Both the position numbers and the translations under genes were made by a program. Source: Polaribacter sp. (GTDB lineage: Bacteria > Bacteroidota > Bacteroidia > Flavobacteriales > Flavobacteriaceae). From it: a stretch of 6,251 nt of DNA. Below, piece by piece: positions 1 to 6,208 of this stretch; position 1 is the stretch's first letter; each line of letters opens with the position of its first letter. The notes under the pieces were generated by a model. That model did no database searches, was not told the DNA's origin, and was given only the letters and a program-made list of their open reading frames with translations. The stretch lies in the NCBI GenBank assembly GCA_029245665.1, contig JAQWOW010000011.1, forward strand, positions 1 through 6,251, in the 5' to 3' direction.

Positions 1-1138
1 CAGAATTCTCAATTTTCATATTTGTTCTCTCTAACTGCGCATCACTCATCTGAGAAGCTAAGGTTCTTTTCCAAATTAGGTCATACAACCTGTTTTGATC
101 ATATTCTGAATCTACAGAATGCATTTTCATGTTTGTAGGTCTGATTGCTTCGTGGGCTTCTTGAGCTCCTTTTGCTTTCGATTTAAAAACACGTTGTTTG
201 CTGTATTCTTTTCCGTAATAATTCGTAATTTCTGCTGCCGCTGCATCTCTTGCATCTGCAGATAGATTCACACTATCTGTTCTCATATAAGTAATCAAAC
301 CTGCTTCGTACAAACGTTGTGCAACTTGCATTGTCTTGGCCACAGGAAAACCTAATTTTCTTGAAGCCTCTTGCTGAAGAGTTGATGTGGTAAATGGAGC
401 TGCTGGGGATTTTTTAGCTGGCTTTTTTGTTAAATCTGTTATTGTAAAATCTGCATTTGAACATGATTTTAAAAACTTTTCAGCTTCATTTTTAGAATCA
501 AAATTCTTAGGAATGGTCGCTTTAAAAGTTTTCCCTTCAATATTAGAAAATTCTGCAGCAACTTTGTAATGTGATTGGGTTGTAAATTCTTGAATGCTTC
601 TTTCTTTCTCTACAATTAACCTTACTGCAACAGACTGCACTCTTCCTGCAGACAAACCTCCCTTTACTTTTCTCCATAAAACGGGTGATAATTCGTACCC
701 AACAAGTCTGTCTAAAACTCTACGCGCTTGTTGTGCGTTTACCATATTATAGTCTATATCTCTGGGATTTTCAACTGCTTTTAAAATAGCGTTTTTTGTT
801 ATTTCATGAAAAACAATACGTTTTGTGTTTTCATCTTTTAACCCTAATTGTTCTTTTAAATGCCACGCAATCGCTTCTCCTTCTCTATCCTCATCACTAG
901 CCAACCAAACAGTTTCTGCTTTTTTAGCTAAAGATTTCAACTTTTTAACTACGGGTTTTTTATCTTCTGAAACTATGTATTTTGGACTAAAATCGCCTTC
1001 TACATTGATCCCTAATTCTTTTGATGGTAAATCTGATATATGACCATAACTCGATTCTACTTGAAAATCTTTTCCAAGAAATTTCTCAATGGTTTTTGCT
1101 TTTGCTGGTGACTCTACAATTACTAAATTCTTTGCCAT
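1..1138 (-). CDS. topA: DNA topoisomerase I (type IA), N-terminal 379 residues; 3' end lies outside the window
   Basis: Type IA topoisomerase that relaxes negatively supercoiled DNA by cutting one strand through a 5'-phosphotyrosine link. The reverse-strand frame from the ATG at 1138 stays open to the left edge. The N-terminus MAKNLVIVESPAKAKTIEKF is the classic TOPRIM opening, with the catalytic Glu at residue 9. The acidic triad reads SDEDREGEAIAWH, with Asp82, Asp84 and Glu86 as likely Mg2+ ligands. QQARRVLDRLVGYELSP and GLSAGRVQSVA follow at roughly residues 140-175. The active-site Tyr is Tyr284 in GLITYMRTDS (codon at 287-289), and AHEAIRPT comes after it. Family members are usually more than 800 residues, so over half is missing here, including any C-terminal zinc or basic repeats. 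It is divergent from miaB. The identification is certain. Confidence 0.98.
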   Translation of the reverse strand, partial: MAKNLVIVESPAKAKTIEKFLGKDFQVESSYGHISDLPSKELGINVEGDFSPKYIVSEDKKPVVKKLKSLAKKAETVWLASDEDREGEAIAWHLKEQLGLKDENTKRIVFHEITKNAILKAVENPRDIDYNMVNAQQARRVLDRLVGYELSPVLWRKVKGGLSAGRVQSVAVRLIVEKERSIQEFTTQSHYKVAAEFSNIEGKTFKATIPKNFDSKNEAEKFLKSCSNADFTITDLTKKPAKKSPAAPFTTSTLQQEASRKLGFPVAKTMQVAQRLYEAGLITYMRTDSVNLSADARDAAAAEITNYYGKEYSKQRVFKSKAKGAQEAHEAIRPTNMKMHSVDSEYDQNRLYDLIWKRTLASQMSDAQLERTNMKIENS

Positions 1139-1189
1139 TTTTCTTACTTTTGTCGCTATAAACGTTCTGAAACGTCTTATTTTTGACTG

Positions 1190-1197
1190 CAAAAGTA
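1190..1197 (-). promoter_or_regulatory. Candidate topA promoter, -7 element (Bacteroidota type)
   Basis: Read on the minus strand this is TACTTTTG, a full match to the Bacteroidota primary-sigma -7 consensus TAnnTTTG. It lies 51 bases upstream of the topA ATG and would give a leader of about 45 nt. No clear TTG -33 element lies at the usual spacing; the upstream stretch is A/T homopolymer. The site is seen in the sequence; its use as a promoter is inferred. Confidence 0.55.
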
Positions 1198-1299
1198 GTC
1201 AGTTTTTTGTTAAAAAAAATTATTTCATCAATTTTCAATAAATAATTTTTAGAAATCCTGAATTATTTTTTCTGCCAAATTGTCATATAAATTCAAATT

Positions 1300-1313
1300 T
1301 GGTTGTATCTTTG
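1300..1313 (+). promoter_or_regulatory. Candidate miaB operon promoter, readable as a -7 element or as a sigma-54-like -24/-12 element
   Basis: Positions 1306-1313 read TATCTTTG, a full match to the Bacteroidota TAnnTTTG -7 element. The nearest TTG upstream (1280-1282) is 23 bases away, somewhat far for a -33 box. The same DNA also reads TGG (1300-1302) followed by TTG (1311-1313) at exactly the sigma-54 -24/-12 spacing, but without the CAC after TGG. Either reading places transcription start shortly before the miaB ATG at 1340, giving a leader of about 20 nt. Experimental start mapping would be needed to choose between the two. Confidence 0.5.
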
Positions 1314-1339
1314 TAAACCATTAGATGATAAATTTATAG

Positions 1340-2794
1340 ATGGAATACGTAGAAAAAGTCATAGACGAAAAAATACAAGGAAAGGCTCTTGTAACAGAAA
1401 ACAAAAGGCAAAACACTAAAAAATTATTCATTGAAAGCTATGGCTGTCAAATGAATATGAATGATAGTGAGATTGTTGCTGCTATCCTAGACAAAGAGGG
1501 CTACAACACAACTCAAATCCTAGAAGAAGCAGATTTAGTGTTAGTAAATACTTGCTCAATTAGAGAAAAAGCAGAAACTACAGTTCGCAAAAGATTACAG
1601 AAATACAATGCTGTAAAAAAAGTAAATAAAACTATGAAAGTAGGCGTTTTGGGCTGTATGGCAGAACGTTTAAAAGAGAAATTCCTAGAAGAAGAAAAAA
1701 TAGTTGATTTGGTTGTTGGCCCAGATGCCTATAAAGATTTACCAAATTTACTTGAAGAAGTTCATGAGGGTAGAGATGCTGTAAATGTAATTTTATCGAA
1801 AGAAGAAACCTACGGGGATATTTCTCCCGTAAGATTAAATTCTAATGGGGTTTCTGCATTTGTATCTATTACAAGAGGTTGTGACAATATGTGTACTTTC
1901 TGTGTAGTTCCTTTTACCAGAGGACGAGAAAGAAGTCGAGATCCAAAAAGTGTTTTAAATGAAATTAAAACAATGGTAGATAAAAATTTTAAAGAAATTA
2001 CACTGCTTGGTCAAAATGTTGACAGTTTTTTGTGGTTTGGTGGGGGATTGAAAAAAGATTTCAAAAAAGCATCAGAAATGGCACAAGCAACAGCTGTAGA
2101 TTTTGCACAATTGTTAGACATGTGCGCTACAGAATTTCCAAAAACACGGTTTCGCTTTTCTACATCCAATCCTCAAGACATGAGTTTAGACGTAATTCAC
2201 ACCATGGCAAAACACAAAAATATTTGTAAATACATTCATTTACCCGTTCAAAGTGGAAGCAATGCAATGTTAAAAGCAATGAACAGACAACATACACGTG
2301 AAGAATACATGAAATTGGTTGATAACATCTATAAAATTATTCCTGAAATGTCTTTATCACAAGATATGATTGTTGGTTTCTGTGGTGAAACTGAACAAGA
2401 TCATCAAGACACCCTAGAATTAATGAACTATGTGAAATACGATTTTGGTTTTATGTTTGCGTATTCTGAAAGACCAGGAACTCTAGCTGGAAACAAAATG
2501 GATGATGACATTCCTCATGCTGTAAAAAAACGCAGATTACAAGAGGTTATTGATTTACAACAAAAGCACTCCTTGCATAGAACACAACAACATCTTGGAA
2601 AAACCGAAGAGGTATTAATTGAAGGAACTTCAAAAAAGAACTCGAACGAATGGAAAGGTAGAAATACACAAAACACAGTAATCGTTTTCCCAAAAGAAAA
2701 CTACAAACTAGGAGATTTTGTAAATGTAAAAATAGAGAATTGTACTTCTGCAACCCTCAAAGGGACTGCAGTTGGCTATTCTGATAATAATTAA
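1340..2794 (+). CDS. miaB: tRNA-2-methylthio-N6-dimethylallyladenosine synthase (MiaB)
   Basis: Radical-SAM methylthiotransferase that converts i6A37 to ms2i6A37 in tRNAs reading UNN codons, which supports reading-frame fidelity. The domain order is complete in 484 residues. An N-terminal UPF0004 domain starts at KLFIESYGCQMNMNDSE, and its cluster ligands are Cys36, Cys72 (NTCSIREKAE) and Cys106 (GCMAER). The radical-SAM core has CDNMCTFC with Cys181, Cys185 and Cys188, then PFTRGRERSR, LLGQNVDS, HLPVQSGSN and DMIVGFCGET. A C-terminal TRAM domain spans about 413-480. An insert at about residues 232-253, after LLGQNVDSF, looks like the Bacteroidota form of MiaB. MiaB is preferred over RimO or MtaB because of the NMNDSE and QSGSN context. 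There is no Shine-Dalgarno sequence; the ATG follows an A/T-rich leader. It is the first gene of the plus-strand block, 53 bases before the regulator. Confidence 0.97.
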   Translation: MEYVEKVIDEKIQGKALVTENKRQNTKKLFIESYGCQMNMNDSEIVAAILDKEGYNTTQILEEADLVLVNTCSIREKAETTVRKRLQKYNAVKKVNKTMKVGVLGCMAERLKEKFLEEEKIVDLVVGPDAYKDLPNLLEEVHEGRDAVNVILSKEETYGDISPVRLNSNGVSAFVSITRGCDNMCTFCVVPFTRGRERSRDPKSVLNEIKTMVDKNFKEITLLGQNVDSFLWFGGGLKKDFKKASEMAQATAVDFAQLLDMCATEFPKTRFRFSTSNPQDMSLDVIHTMAKHKNICKYIHLPVQSGSNAMLKAMNRQHTREEYMKLVDNIYKIIPEMSLSQDMIVGFCGETEQDHQDTLELMNYVKYDFGFMFAYSERPGTLAGNKMDDDIPHAVKKRRLQEVIDLQQKHSLHRTQQHLGKTEEVLIEGTSKKNSNEWKGRNTQNTVIVFPKENYKLGDFVNVKIENCTSATLKGTAVGYSDNN

Positions 2795-2801
2795 AAAAAC
2801 A

Positions 2802-2832
2802 AGAGAACAAAATACCTTCATATTTTTTCTCT
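2802..2832 (+). other. Hairpin in the miaB-regulator intergenic gap
   Basis: The left arm AGAGAACAAAATA (2802-2814) pairs with TATTTTTTCTCT (2821-2832): twelve base pairs, one bulged C at 2808 and a six-base loop (CCTTCA). It fills the middle of the 53-base gap after the miaB stop. The T run lies inside the 3' arm and is followed by CTATTCTC, so it is not a standard intrinsic terminator. An mRNA-processing, stability or partial attenuation role is possible but inferred. Confidence 0.5.
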
Positions 2833-2847
2833 CTATTCTCAATAAAA

Positions 2848-4071
2848 ATGGAAAACTTACAAGCATTAAAACAACGTTTTGGAATTATCGGTAACGATAT
2901 TCACCTTAACAGAGCTTTAGAAAAAGCAGTAAGGGTTGCTCCTACTGACATTTCTGTTTTGGTTACTGGTGAAAGTGGGGTTGGTAAAGAAAGTATCCCT
3001 AAAATAATACACTCATTATCTCACAGAAAACATGCAAAATATATTGCTGTAAATTGCGGGGCCATTCCCGAAGGCACCATAGACAGTGAGCTTTTTGGTC
3101 ATGAAAAAGGGGCTTTTACAGGTGCAACACAAGACAGAAAAGGGTATTTTGAAGTGACCGATGGAGGGACCATTTTTTTAGACGAAGTTGGAGAACTTCC
3201 TTTAACAACTCAAGTCCGCTTGCTTCGTGTGTTAGAAAATGGTGAGTTTATAAAAGTAGGTTCCTCTAAAGTATTAAAAACAAATGTTAGAATTGTTGCT
3301 GCTACCAACGTAAACATGCAGTCTGCAATTGAAAAAGAAAAATTTAGAGAAGACCTATATTATAGGTTGAGTACCGTTGAAATCCATTTACCCGCTTTGA
3401 GGGATCGGAATGAAGATATTCATTTACTCTTTAGAAAATTTGCTTCGGATTTTGCACAAAAATATAGAATGCCTTCCATTCGATTGGATGAAAATGCTGT
3501 AACTATTTTATTAAACTATCGTTTTCCTGGAAATATTAGACAATTAAAGAATTTAGCAGAACAAATTTCTATAATTGAAGAAGAAAGAAGTGTCTCAAGT
3601 TCCAAACTTAAGCAATACTTACCGAGTAATAATGGAAATTTACCGGCAATTATTGGTGGTGAAAAAGAGACTGATTTTTCTAATGAACGTGATATTATGT
3701 ACAAGATCTTATTCGACATGCGCAATGACATCAATGATCTAAAAAAATTAACCTTAGACTTGATAAAAAATGGAAACTTGGAAGAAGTTCAGGAAGAACA
3801 TCAACAGCTAATTAAAAAGATGTATGAAAATAAAGAAATACAGGAGAACAATGTTGAAGTGTTAAATATTCCTCAAAACTCATCCACAGAGAAAGATTAT
3901 GATTTTATTGAGACCATAGAAGAAGATGAATCTCTATCTTTACAAGACAAAGAAATTGAAATGATTAAAAGATCTCTAGAGAAAAATAATAATAAACGAA
4001 AATTAGCTGCCAAAGAACTTGGGATCTCTGAAAGAACATTGTACCGAAAAATCAAACAATACGACCTTTAA
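2848..4071 (+). CDS. Sigma-54-dependent enhancer-binding regulator, AAA+ plus Fis-type HTH, no recognisable sensor domain
   Basis: Probable transcription activator that uses ATP hydrolysis to remodel RNA polymerase carrying RpoN. The AAA+ domain begins almost at the N-terminus (407 residues in all), so no receiver, GAF or PAS domain is present. Walker A is GESGVGKE (41-48). The sigma-54 contact loop GAFTGA is intact (88-93). Walker B is GGTIFLDEVGEL with Asp112 and Glu113. Sensor I is AATN (151-154), REDLYYRLS holds Arg167 and Arg173 as likely arginine fingers, and the sensor II region reads FPGNIRQLKN (226-235). A linker of about 115 residues (250-365), rich in charged residues and partly coiled-coil-like, joins it to a Fis-type helix-turn-helix at 370-405 (RKLAAKELGISERTLYRKIK). 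lptE starts 3 bases after its stop, so the genes are probably cotranscribed. All residues needed for sigma-54 activation appear present; the signal and targets are unknown. Confidence 0.93.
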   Translation: MENLQALKQRFGIIGNDIHLNRALEKAVRVAPTDISVLVTGESGVGKESIPKIIHSLSHRKHAKYIAVNCGAIPEGTIDSELFGHEKGAFTGATQDRKGYFEVTDGGTIFLDEVGELPLTTQVRLLRVLENGEFIKVGSSKVLKTNVRIVAATNVNMQSAIEKEKFREDLYYRLSTVEIHLPALRDRNEDIHLLFRKFASDFAQKYRMPSIRLDENAVTILLNYRFPGNIRQLKNLAEQISIIEEERSVSSSKLKQYLPSNNGNLPAIIGGEKETDFSNERDIMYKILFDMRNDINDLKKLTLDLIKNGNLEEVQEEHQQLIKKMYENKEIQENNVEVLNIPQNSSTEKDYDFIETIEEDESLSLQDKEIEMIKRSLEKNNNKRKLAAKELGISERTLYRKIKQYDL

Positions 4072-4074
4072 TTT

Positions 4075-4581
4075 ATGAAAAAAATTATAGTATCCGCTTT
4101 ATTATTAATTAGTTCAGTTTTATTGATCGCTTGTGGTGCCTATTCATTTACAGGAGGAAGTACTGGAGATGCTAAAACACTACAAATCGACTTTTTTTCG
4201 AACCAGGCTCCCTTGATTGAACCAACCTTAAGTCAGCGTTTTACACAAGATTTACAAGATTTATTTACACGTCAAACAAATTTAACACTAATCAAGTCAA
4301 ATGGTGATTTATACTTTAGTGGCGAAATTACGGGTTACAGAGTAAACCCTATGAGTGCTACAGCGGCTCAAACTGCAGCACAAAACAGACTCACTGTCAC
4401 CATTAACGTCAGATTTGAAAATAAATTGATAGAAAAAGATAATTTTGAGAAACAGTTTTCTTTTTATTCAGATTTTGATGCAAATGCACAACTTACAGGT
4501 GGCGTTTTAGAAGCTGCTTTGGATGAAATAATTGAGAGAATTACACAAGATATTTTTAACGCTTCAGTTGCAAAATGGTAG
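4075..4581 (+). CDS. lptE: LptE-like LPS-assembly outer-membrane lipoprotein
   Basis: 168-residue lipoprotein, most likely the Bacteroidota LptE, which plugs and helps assemble the LptD translocon that inserts LPS into the outer leaflet. The signal peptide MKKIIVSALLLISSVLLIAC ends in a type II lipobox (LIAC, Cys20). The next residues GAYSFTG match the opening I associate with this family. The remainder is a small alpha/beta-type domain: a central segment with GEITGYRVNPMSATAAQTAAQ and a C-terminal helix DEIIERITQDIFNASVAKW, in keeping with LptE-fold proteins, which vary greatly in sequence. It starts 3 bases after the regulator stop and its last 7 bases overlap the next gene. The family call rests on motif and gene order, so it is less certain than that of MiaB or GroES; the lipoprotein nature is clear. 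Confidence 0.85.
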   Translation: MKKIIVSALLLISSVLLIACGAYSFTGGSTGDAKTLQIDFFSNQAPLIEPTLSQRFTQDLQDLFTRQTNLTLIKSNGDLYFSGEITGYRVNPMSATAAQTAAQNRLTVTINVRFENKLIEKDNFEKQFSFYSDFDANAQLTGGVLEAALDEIIERITQDIFNASVAKW

Positions 4582-5327
4582 TTTCAAAATTTATATCAAT
4601 GATAGAAAAAAAACAAAATATCCAGCAGTTTGAAACTGCTGAATTAAAAACTATTATTGAAAAATACCCCTACTTTCAAGCCGCTAGAGCATTGTATTTA
4701 AAGGGGTTAAAAAATCAAAATAGCTTTAAATATAATAATGAATTAAAGGTAACAGCTTCTTTCACATCAGACAGAACTGTTTTATTTAATTACATAACAT
4801 CGAAAAATTTCGAGAATCCTCAAAAAGAGTTGCATCAACAAATCTCTGAAAAAATTTTAGAGCAGAACCTCGTAGAAACCTCCTCTAAACCGATCACTAA
4901 TATAACAGAAAGGCATACTGATGTAAAAAAAGAGCTAGGAATTGGTTTGCCAATTTTATTTTCGTCAAAAGAGAGTCATTCTTTTAATGAGTGGATGCAA
5001 ATTTCAACTAGAAAACCAATCAAAAGAGGTCTTGAAAAACAAGCTCAAAAGCCTGTTGAAAAAGAAAAACTAATCAATACGTTTATCAAAAACAACCCTA
5101 AAATTCAACGGTTGTCAAAAGAAAAAGTAGCGATGGCACCTGTTGTAAAAGACAAACAAGACTCTTCTTTAATGACTGAAACTTTAGCCAAAGTGTATTT
5201 AGAACAAAAAAAGTTTGAAAACGCAATACAAGCATACAGAATTTTAAGCTTGAAATATCCAGAAAAAAGTGGTTTCTTTGCAGACCAAATAAAAAGAATA
5301 CAAATTTTACAAAAAAATAAATCATGA
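4575..5327 (+). CDS. Conserved Bacteroidota protein with a C-terminal TPR-like segment, function unknown
   Basis: 250 residues with no signal peptide or membrane segment, so probably cytoplasmic. The N-terminal part (residues 17-76) is helical and carries the motif YPYFQAARALYLKGL (31-45), then FKYNNELKVTASFTSDRTVLFNYI, a pattern I associate with an uncharacterised Bacteroidota family. The middle (about 85-195) is Lys/Gln-rich and probably flexible. The C-terminus (about 196-245) looks like one or two tetratricopeptide helices: TLAKVYLEQKKFENAIQAY followed by LKYPEKSGFFADQIKRIQ. The start overlaps the end of lptE by 7 bases; a second ATG at 4599 (Met9) would avoid the overlap, but the upstream start keeps extra N-terminal residues in frame and is preferred. 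The stop overlaps the secG start as ATGA, implying translational coupling. A role near LPS or Sec assembly can only be guessed from position. Confidence 0.85.
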   Translation: MVVSKFISMIEKKQNIQQFETAELKTIIEKYPYFQAARALYLKGLKNQNSFKYNNELKVTASFTSDRTVLFNYITSKNFENPQKELHQQISEKILEQNLVETSSKPITNITERHTDVKKELGIGLPILFSSKESHSFNEWMQISTRKPIKRGLEKQAQKPVEKEKLINTFIKNNPKIQRLSKEKVAMAPVVKDKQDSSLMTETLAKVYLEQKKFENAIQAYRILSLKYPEKSGFFADQIKRIQILQKNKS

Positions 5328-5656
5328 ATTATACTGCATTTCTAATTCTAATTTTGATTGTATCCATTGCATTAATCCTAATAGTAATGGTACAAAATCC
5401 TAAAGGTGGAGGATTATCTTCTTCTTTTGGAGGTGGCGGAGGACAATCTTTAGGAGGGGTTCAAAACACAAACAACTTTTTAGATAGAACAACTTGGACG
5501 CTAGCTATTGCTATGTTTGCATTAATTCTATTAGCAAACTTTGCAATCCCCAGAAATGGAGACAATAATTTCAATTTAGAAAACACTTTGGAAGGTGTAG
5601 AATCTAGTGCACCAATCGAGAATACAATTCCTAAAACCAATGATACTTTAAAATAA
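5324..5656 (+). CDS. secG: Preprotein translocase subunit SecG
   Basis: Small inner-membrane subunit of the SecYEG channel that supports SecA-driven export. The 110 residues show two hydrophobic segments (about 5-23 and 57-75). Between them lies the family hallmark VMVQNPKGGGLSSSFGGGGGQSLGG (split here as VMVQNPKGGGL, 21-31, and the Gly-rich loop to 45), then NNFLDRTTWTLAI. A tail of about 35 polar residues follows the second membrane segment (PRNGDNN to the end), longer than in compact SecG such as that of E. coli and seen in other Bacteroidota as far as I recall. The ATG overlaps the preceding stop codon by ATGA. A strong intrinsic terminator follows the stop, so secG is the last gene of its unit. 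Confidence 0.95.
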   Translation: MNYTAFLILILIVSIALILIVMVQNPKGGGLSSSFGGGGGQSLGGVQNTNNFLDRTTWTLAIAMFALILLANFAIPRNGDNNFNLENTLEGVESSAPIENTIPKTNDTLK

Positions 5657-5671
5657 GAGTCATCTAAAAAA

Positions 5672-5714
5672 ATAAAAAAATGCCAATGAAAATGACACGT
5701 TGGCATTTTTTTAT
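5672..5714 (+). terminator. Intrinsic terminator after secG
   Basis: The arms 5672-5686 and 5700-5714 pair perfectly over 15 bp. The GC-containing core is TGCCAA/TTGGCA, flanked by an A run on the left and a seven-T run on the right. Wobble and G-C pairs can extend the stem inward (5687 with 5699, 5688 with 5698). It begins 16 bases after the secG stop. Because A and T runs flank both sides, it could act in both directions, although no convergent gene is present. Confidence 0.9.
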
Positions 5715-5768
5715 ACCTATATTTAAAAAAAAAAATCATTCAAAGAAAAATTGTCAGTTTTATTTACA

Positions 5769-5783
5769 TGGCACAATTTCTGA
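5769..5783 (+). promoter_or_regulatory. Candidate sigma-54-like promoter of groES-groEL
   Basis: TGGCAC (5769-5774) matches the -24 half of the sigma-54 consensus (TGGCAC-N5-TTGC). At the required spacing the -12 half reads CTGA (5780-5783): the key G is present but the following C is A. Transcription would start near 5794, giving a leader of about 35 nt before the ATG at 5831. I find no TAnnTTTG element in 5715-5830, so this is the best promoter candidate here. The motif AAATTGTCA lies just upstream (5748-5756). Its use by RpoN is inferred. Confidence 0.5.
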
Positions 5784-5830
5784 ACAACTTTTCAATAGAA
5801 AATAGAATTTAACCAATTAAAAAATATAAA

Positions 5831-6106
5831 ATGGGCATAAACATCAAACCTCTAGCAGACAGAGTTCTTGTAGAACCTGCTCCAGCAGAAACAAAGACGG
5901 CATCCGGATTAATTATACCAGATAACGCAAAAGAGAAACCTCAGAAAGGAACAATAATTGCCGTTGGAAAAGGAAAAGTTGACGAACCTTTAACTGTAAA
6001 AGTTGGAGATACTGTTTTGTACGGTAAGTATGGAGGTACAGAATTAAAATTAGAAGGTATAGATTATTTAATGATGCGTGAATCTGATATTCTAGCCATC
6101 ATATAA
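5831..6106 (+). CDS. groES: Co-chaperonin GroES (Hsp10)
   Basis: Heptameric lid of the GroEL folding chamber, cytoplasmic. The 91 residues equal the usual bacterial subunit length of about 95. The start NIKPLADRVLVEP is the family signature. The mobile loop runs about residues 17-33, with GLIIP (26-30) as the part that docks on GroEL. PQKGTIIAVGKGK, VKVGDTVLYGKYGGTEL and the closing YLMMRESDILAII complete the beta-barrel. It starts a new transcription unit after the secG terminator and is followed 102 bases later by groEL. No CIRCE operator (TTAGCACTC-N9-GAGTGCTAA) is seen upstream, so HrcA control is not supported. Confidence 0.98.
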   Translation: MGINIKPLADRVLVEPAPAETKTASGLIIPDNAKEKPQKGTIIAVGKGKVDEPLTVKVGDTVLYGKYGGTELKLEGIDYLMMRESDILAII

Positions 6107-6133
6107 GGCGCATTCCCTTTTGAATATTCATCA

Positions 6134-6204
6134 CTAAAAATCAAACCTAACATAAAATACAAATCATTTTAGCGAAAAAGTAAATAGCTAAAATCTAAAC
6201 CTAA
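6134..6204 (+). repeat. Imperfect direct repeat before groEL
   Basis: CTAAAAATCAAACCTAA (6134-6150) recurs with two indels as CTAAAATCTAAACCTAA (6188-6204), just before the groEL ATG. The two copies sit 54 bases apart inside the 102-base spacer. It may be a local duplication or just low-complexity A-rich leader sequence. Confidence 0.35.
6166..6194 (+). other. Small hairpin in the groES-groEL gap
   Basis: ATTTTAGC (6166-6173) and GCTAAAAT (6187-6194) form a perfect 8-bp stem with a 13-base loop. It ends 14 bases before the groEL start codon. No T run follows, so it is not a terminator; it may affect groEL translation, mRNA processing or stability. With only two G-C pairs it would be weak and might melt on warming. 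Confidence 0.4.
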
Positions 6205-6208
6205 AATA

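Noticed and set aside
387..1043. Plus-strand open frames of 60 and 72 codons inside the topA region
   Set aside because: They lie fully antisense to the clear TopA reading frame and have no recognisable protein features.
1280..1313. Standard -33/-7 promoter for miaB using TTG at 1280
   Set aside because: Not accepted as a firm call: the TTG to TATCTTTG gap is 23 bases, longer than I expect for this sigma class, although the -7 box itself is perfect.
1139..1339. Small RNA or riboswitch in the topA-miaB intergenic region
   Set aside because: The region is AT-rich with homopolymer runs and no stable stem with a terminator; only promoter-like elements are supportable.
2032..2753. Additional open frames inside miaB (one on each strand)
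   Set aside because: They overlap the radical-SAM and TRAM coding sequence out of frame and look like chance openings in AT-rich DNA.
3516..3734. Minus-strand open frame inside the sigma-54 regulator
   Set aside because: It is antisense to the well-supported AAA+ protein and has no start context or homology I recognise.
5098..5739. Minus-strand open frames across the TPR-like gene, secG and the terminator
   Set aside because: They are Phe/Leu-rich translations of A-rich coding DNA in reverse; one starts within the secG terminator region. No support as genes.
5657..5830. CIRCE/HrcA operator upstream of groES
   Set aside because: I looked for TTAGCACTC-N9-GAGTGCTAA and found no match; the only strong inverted repeat here is the secG terminator.
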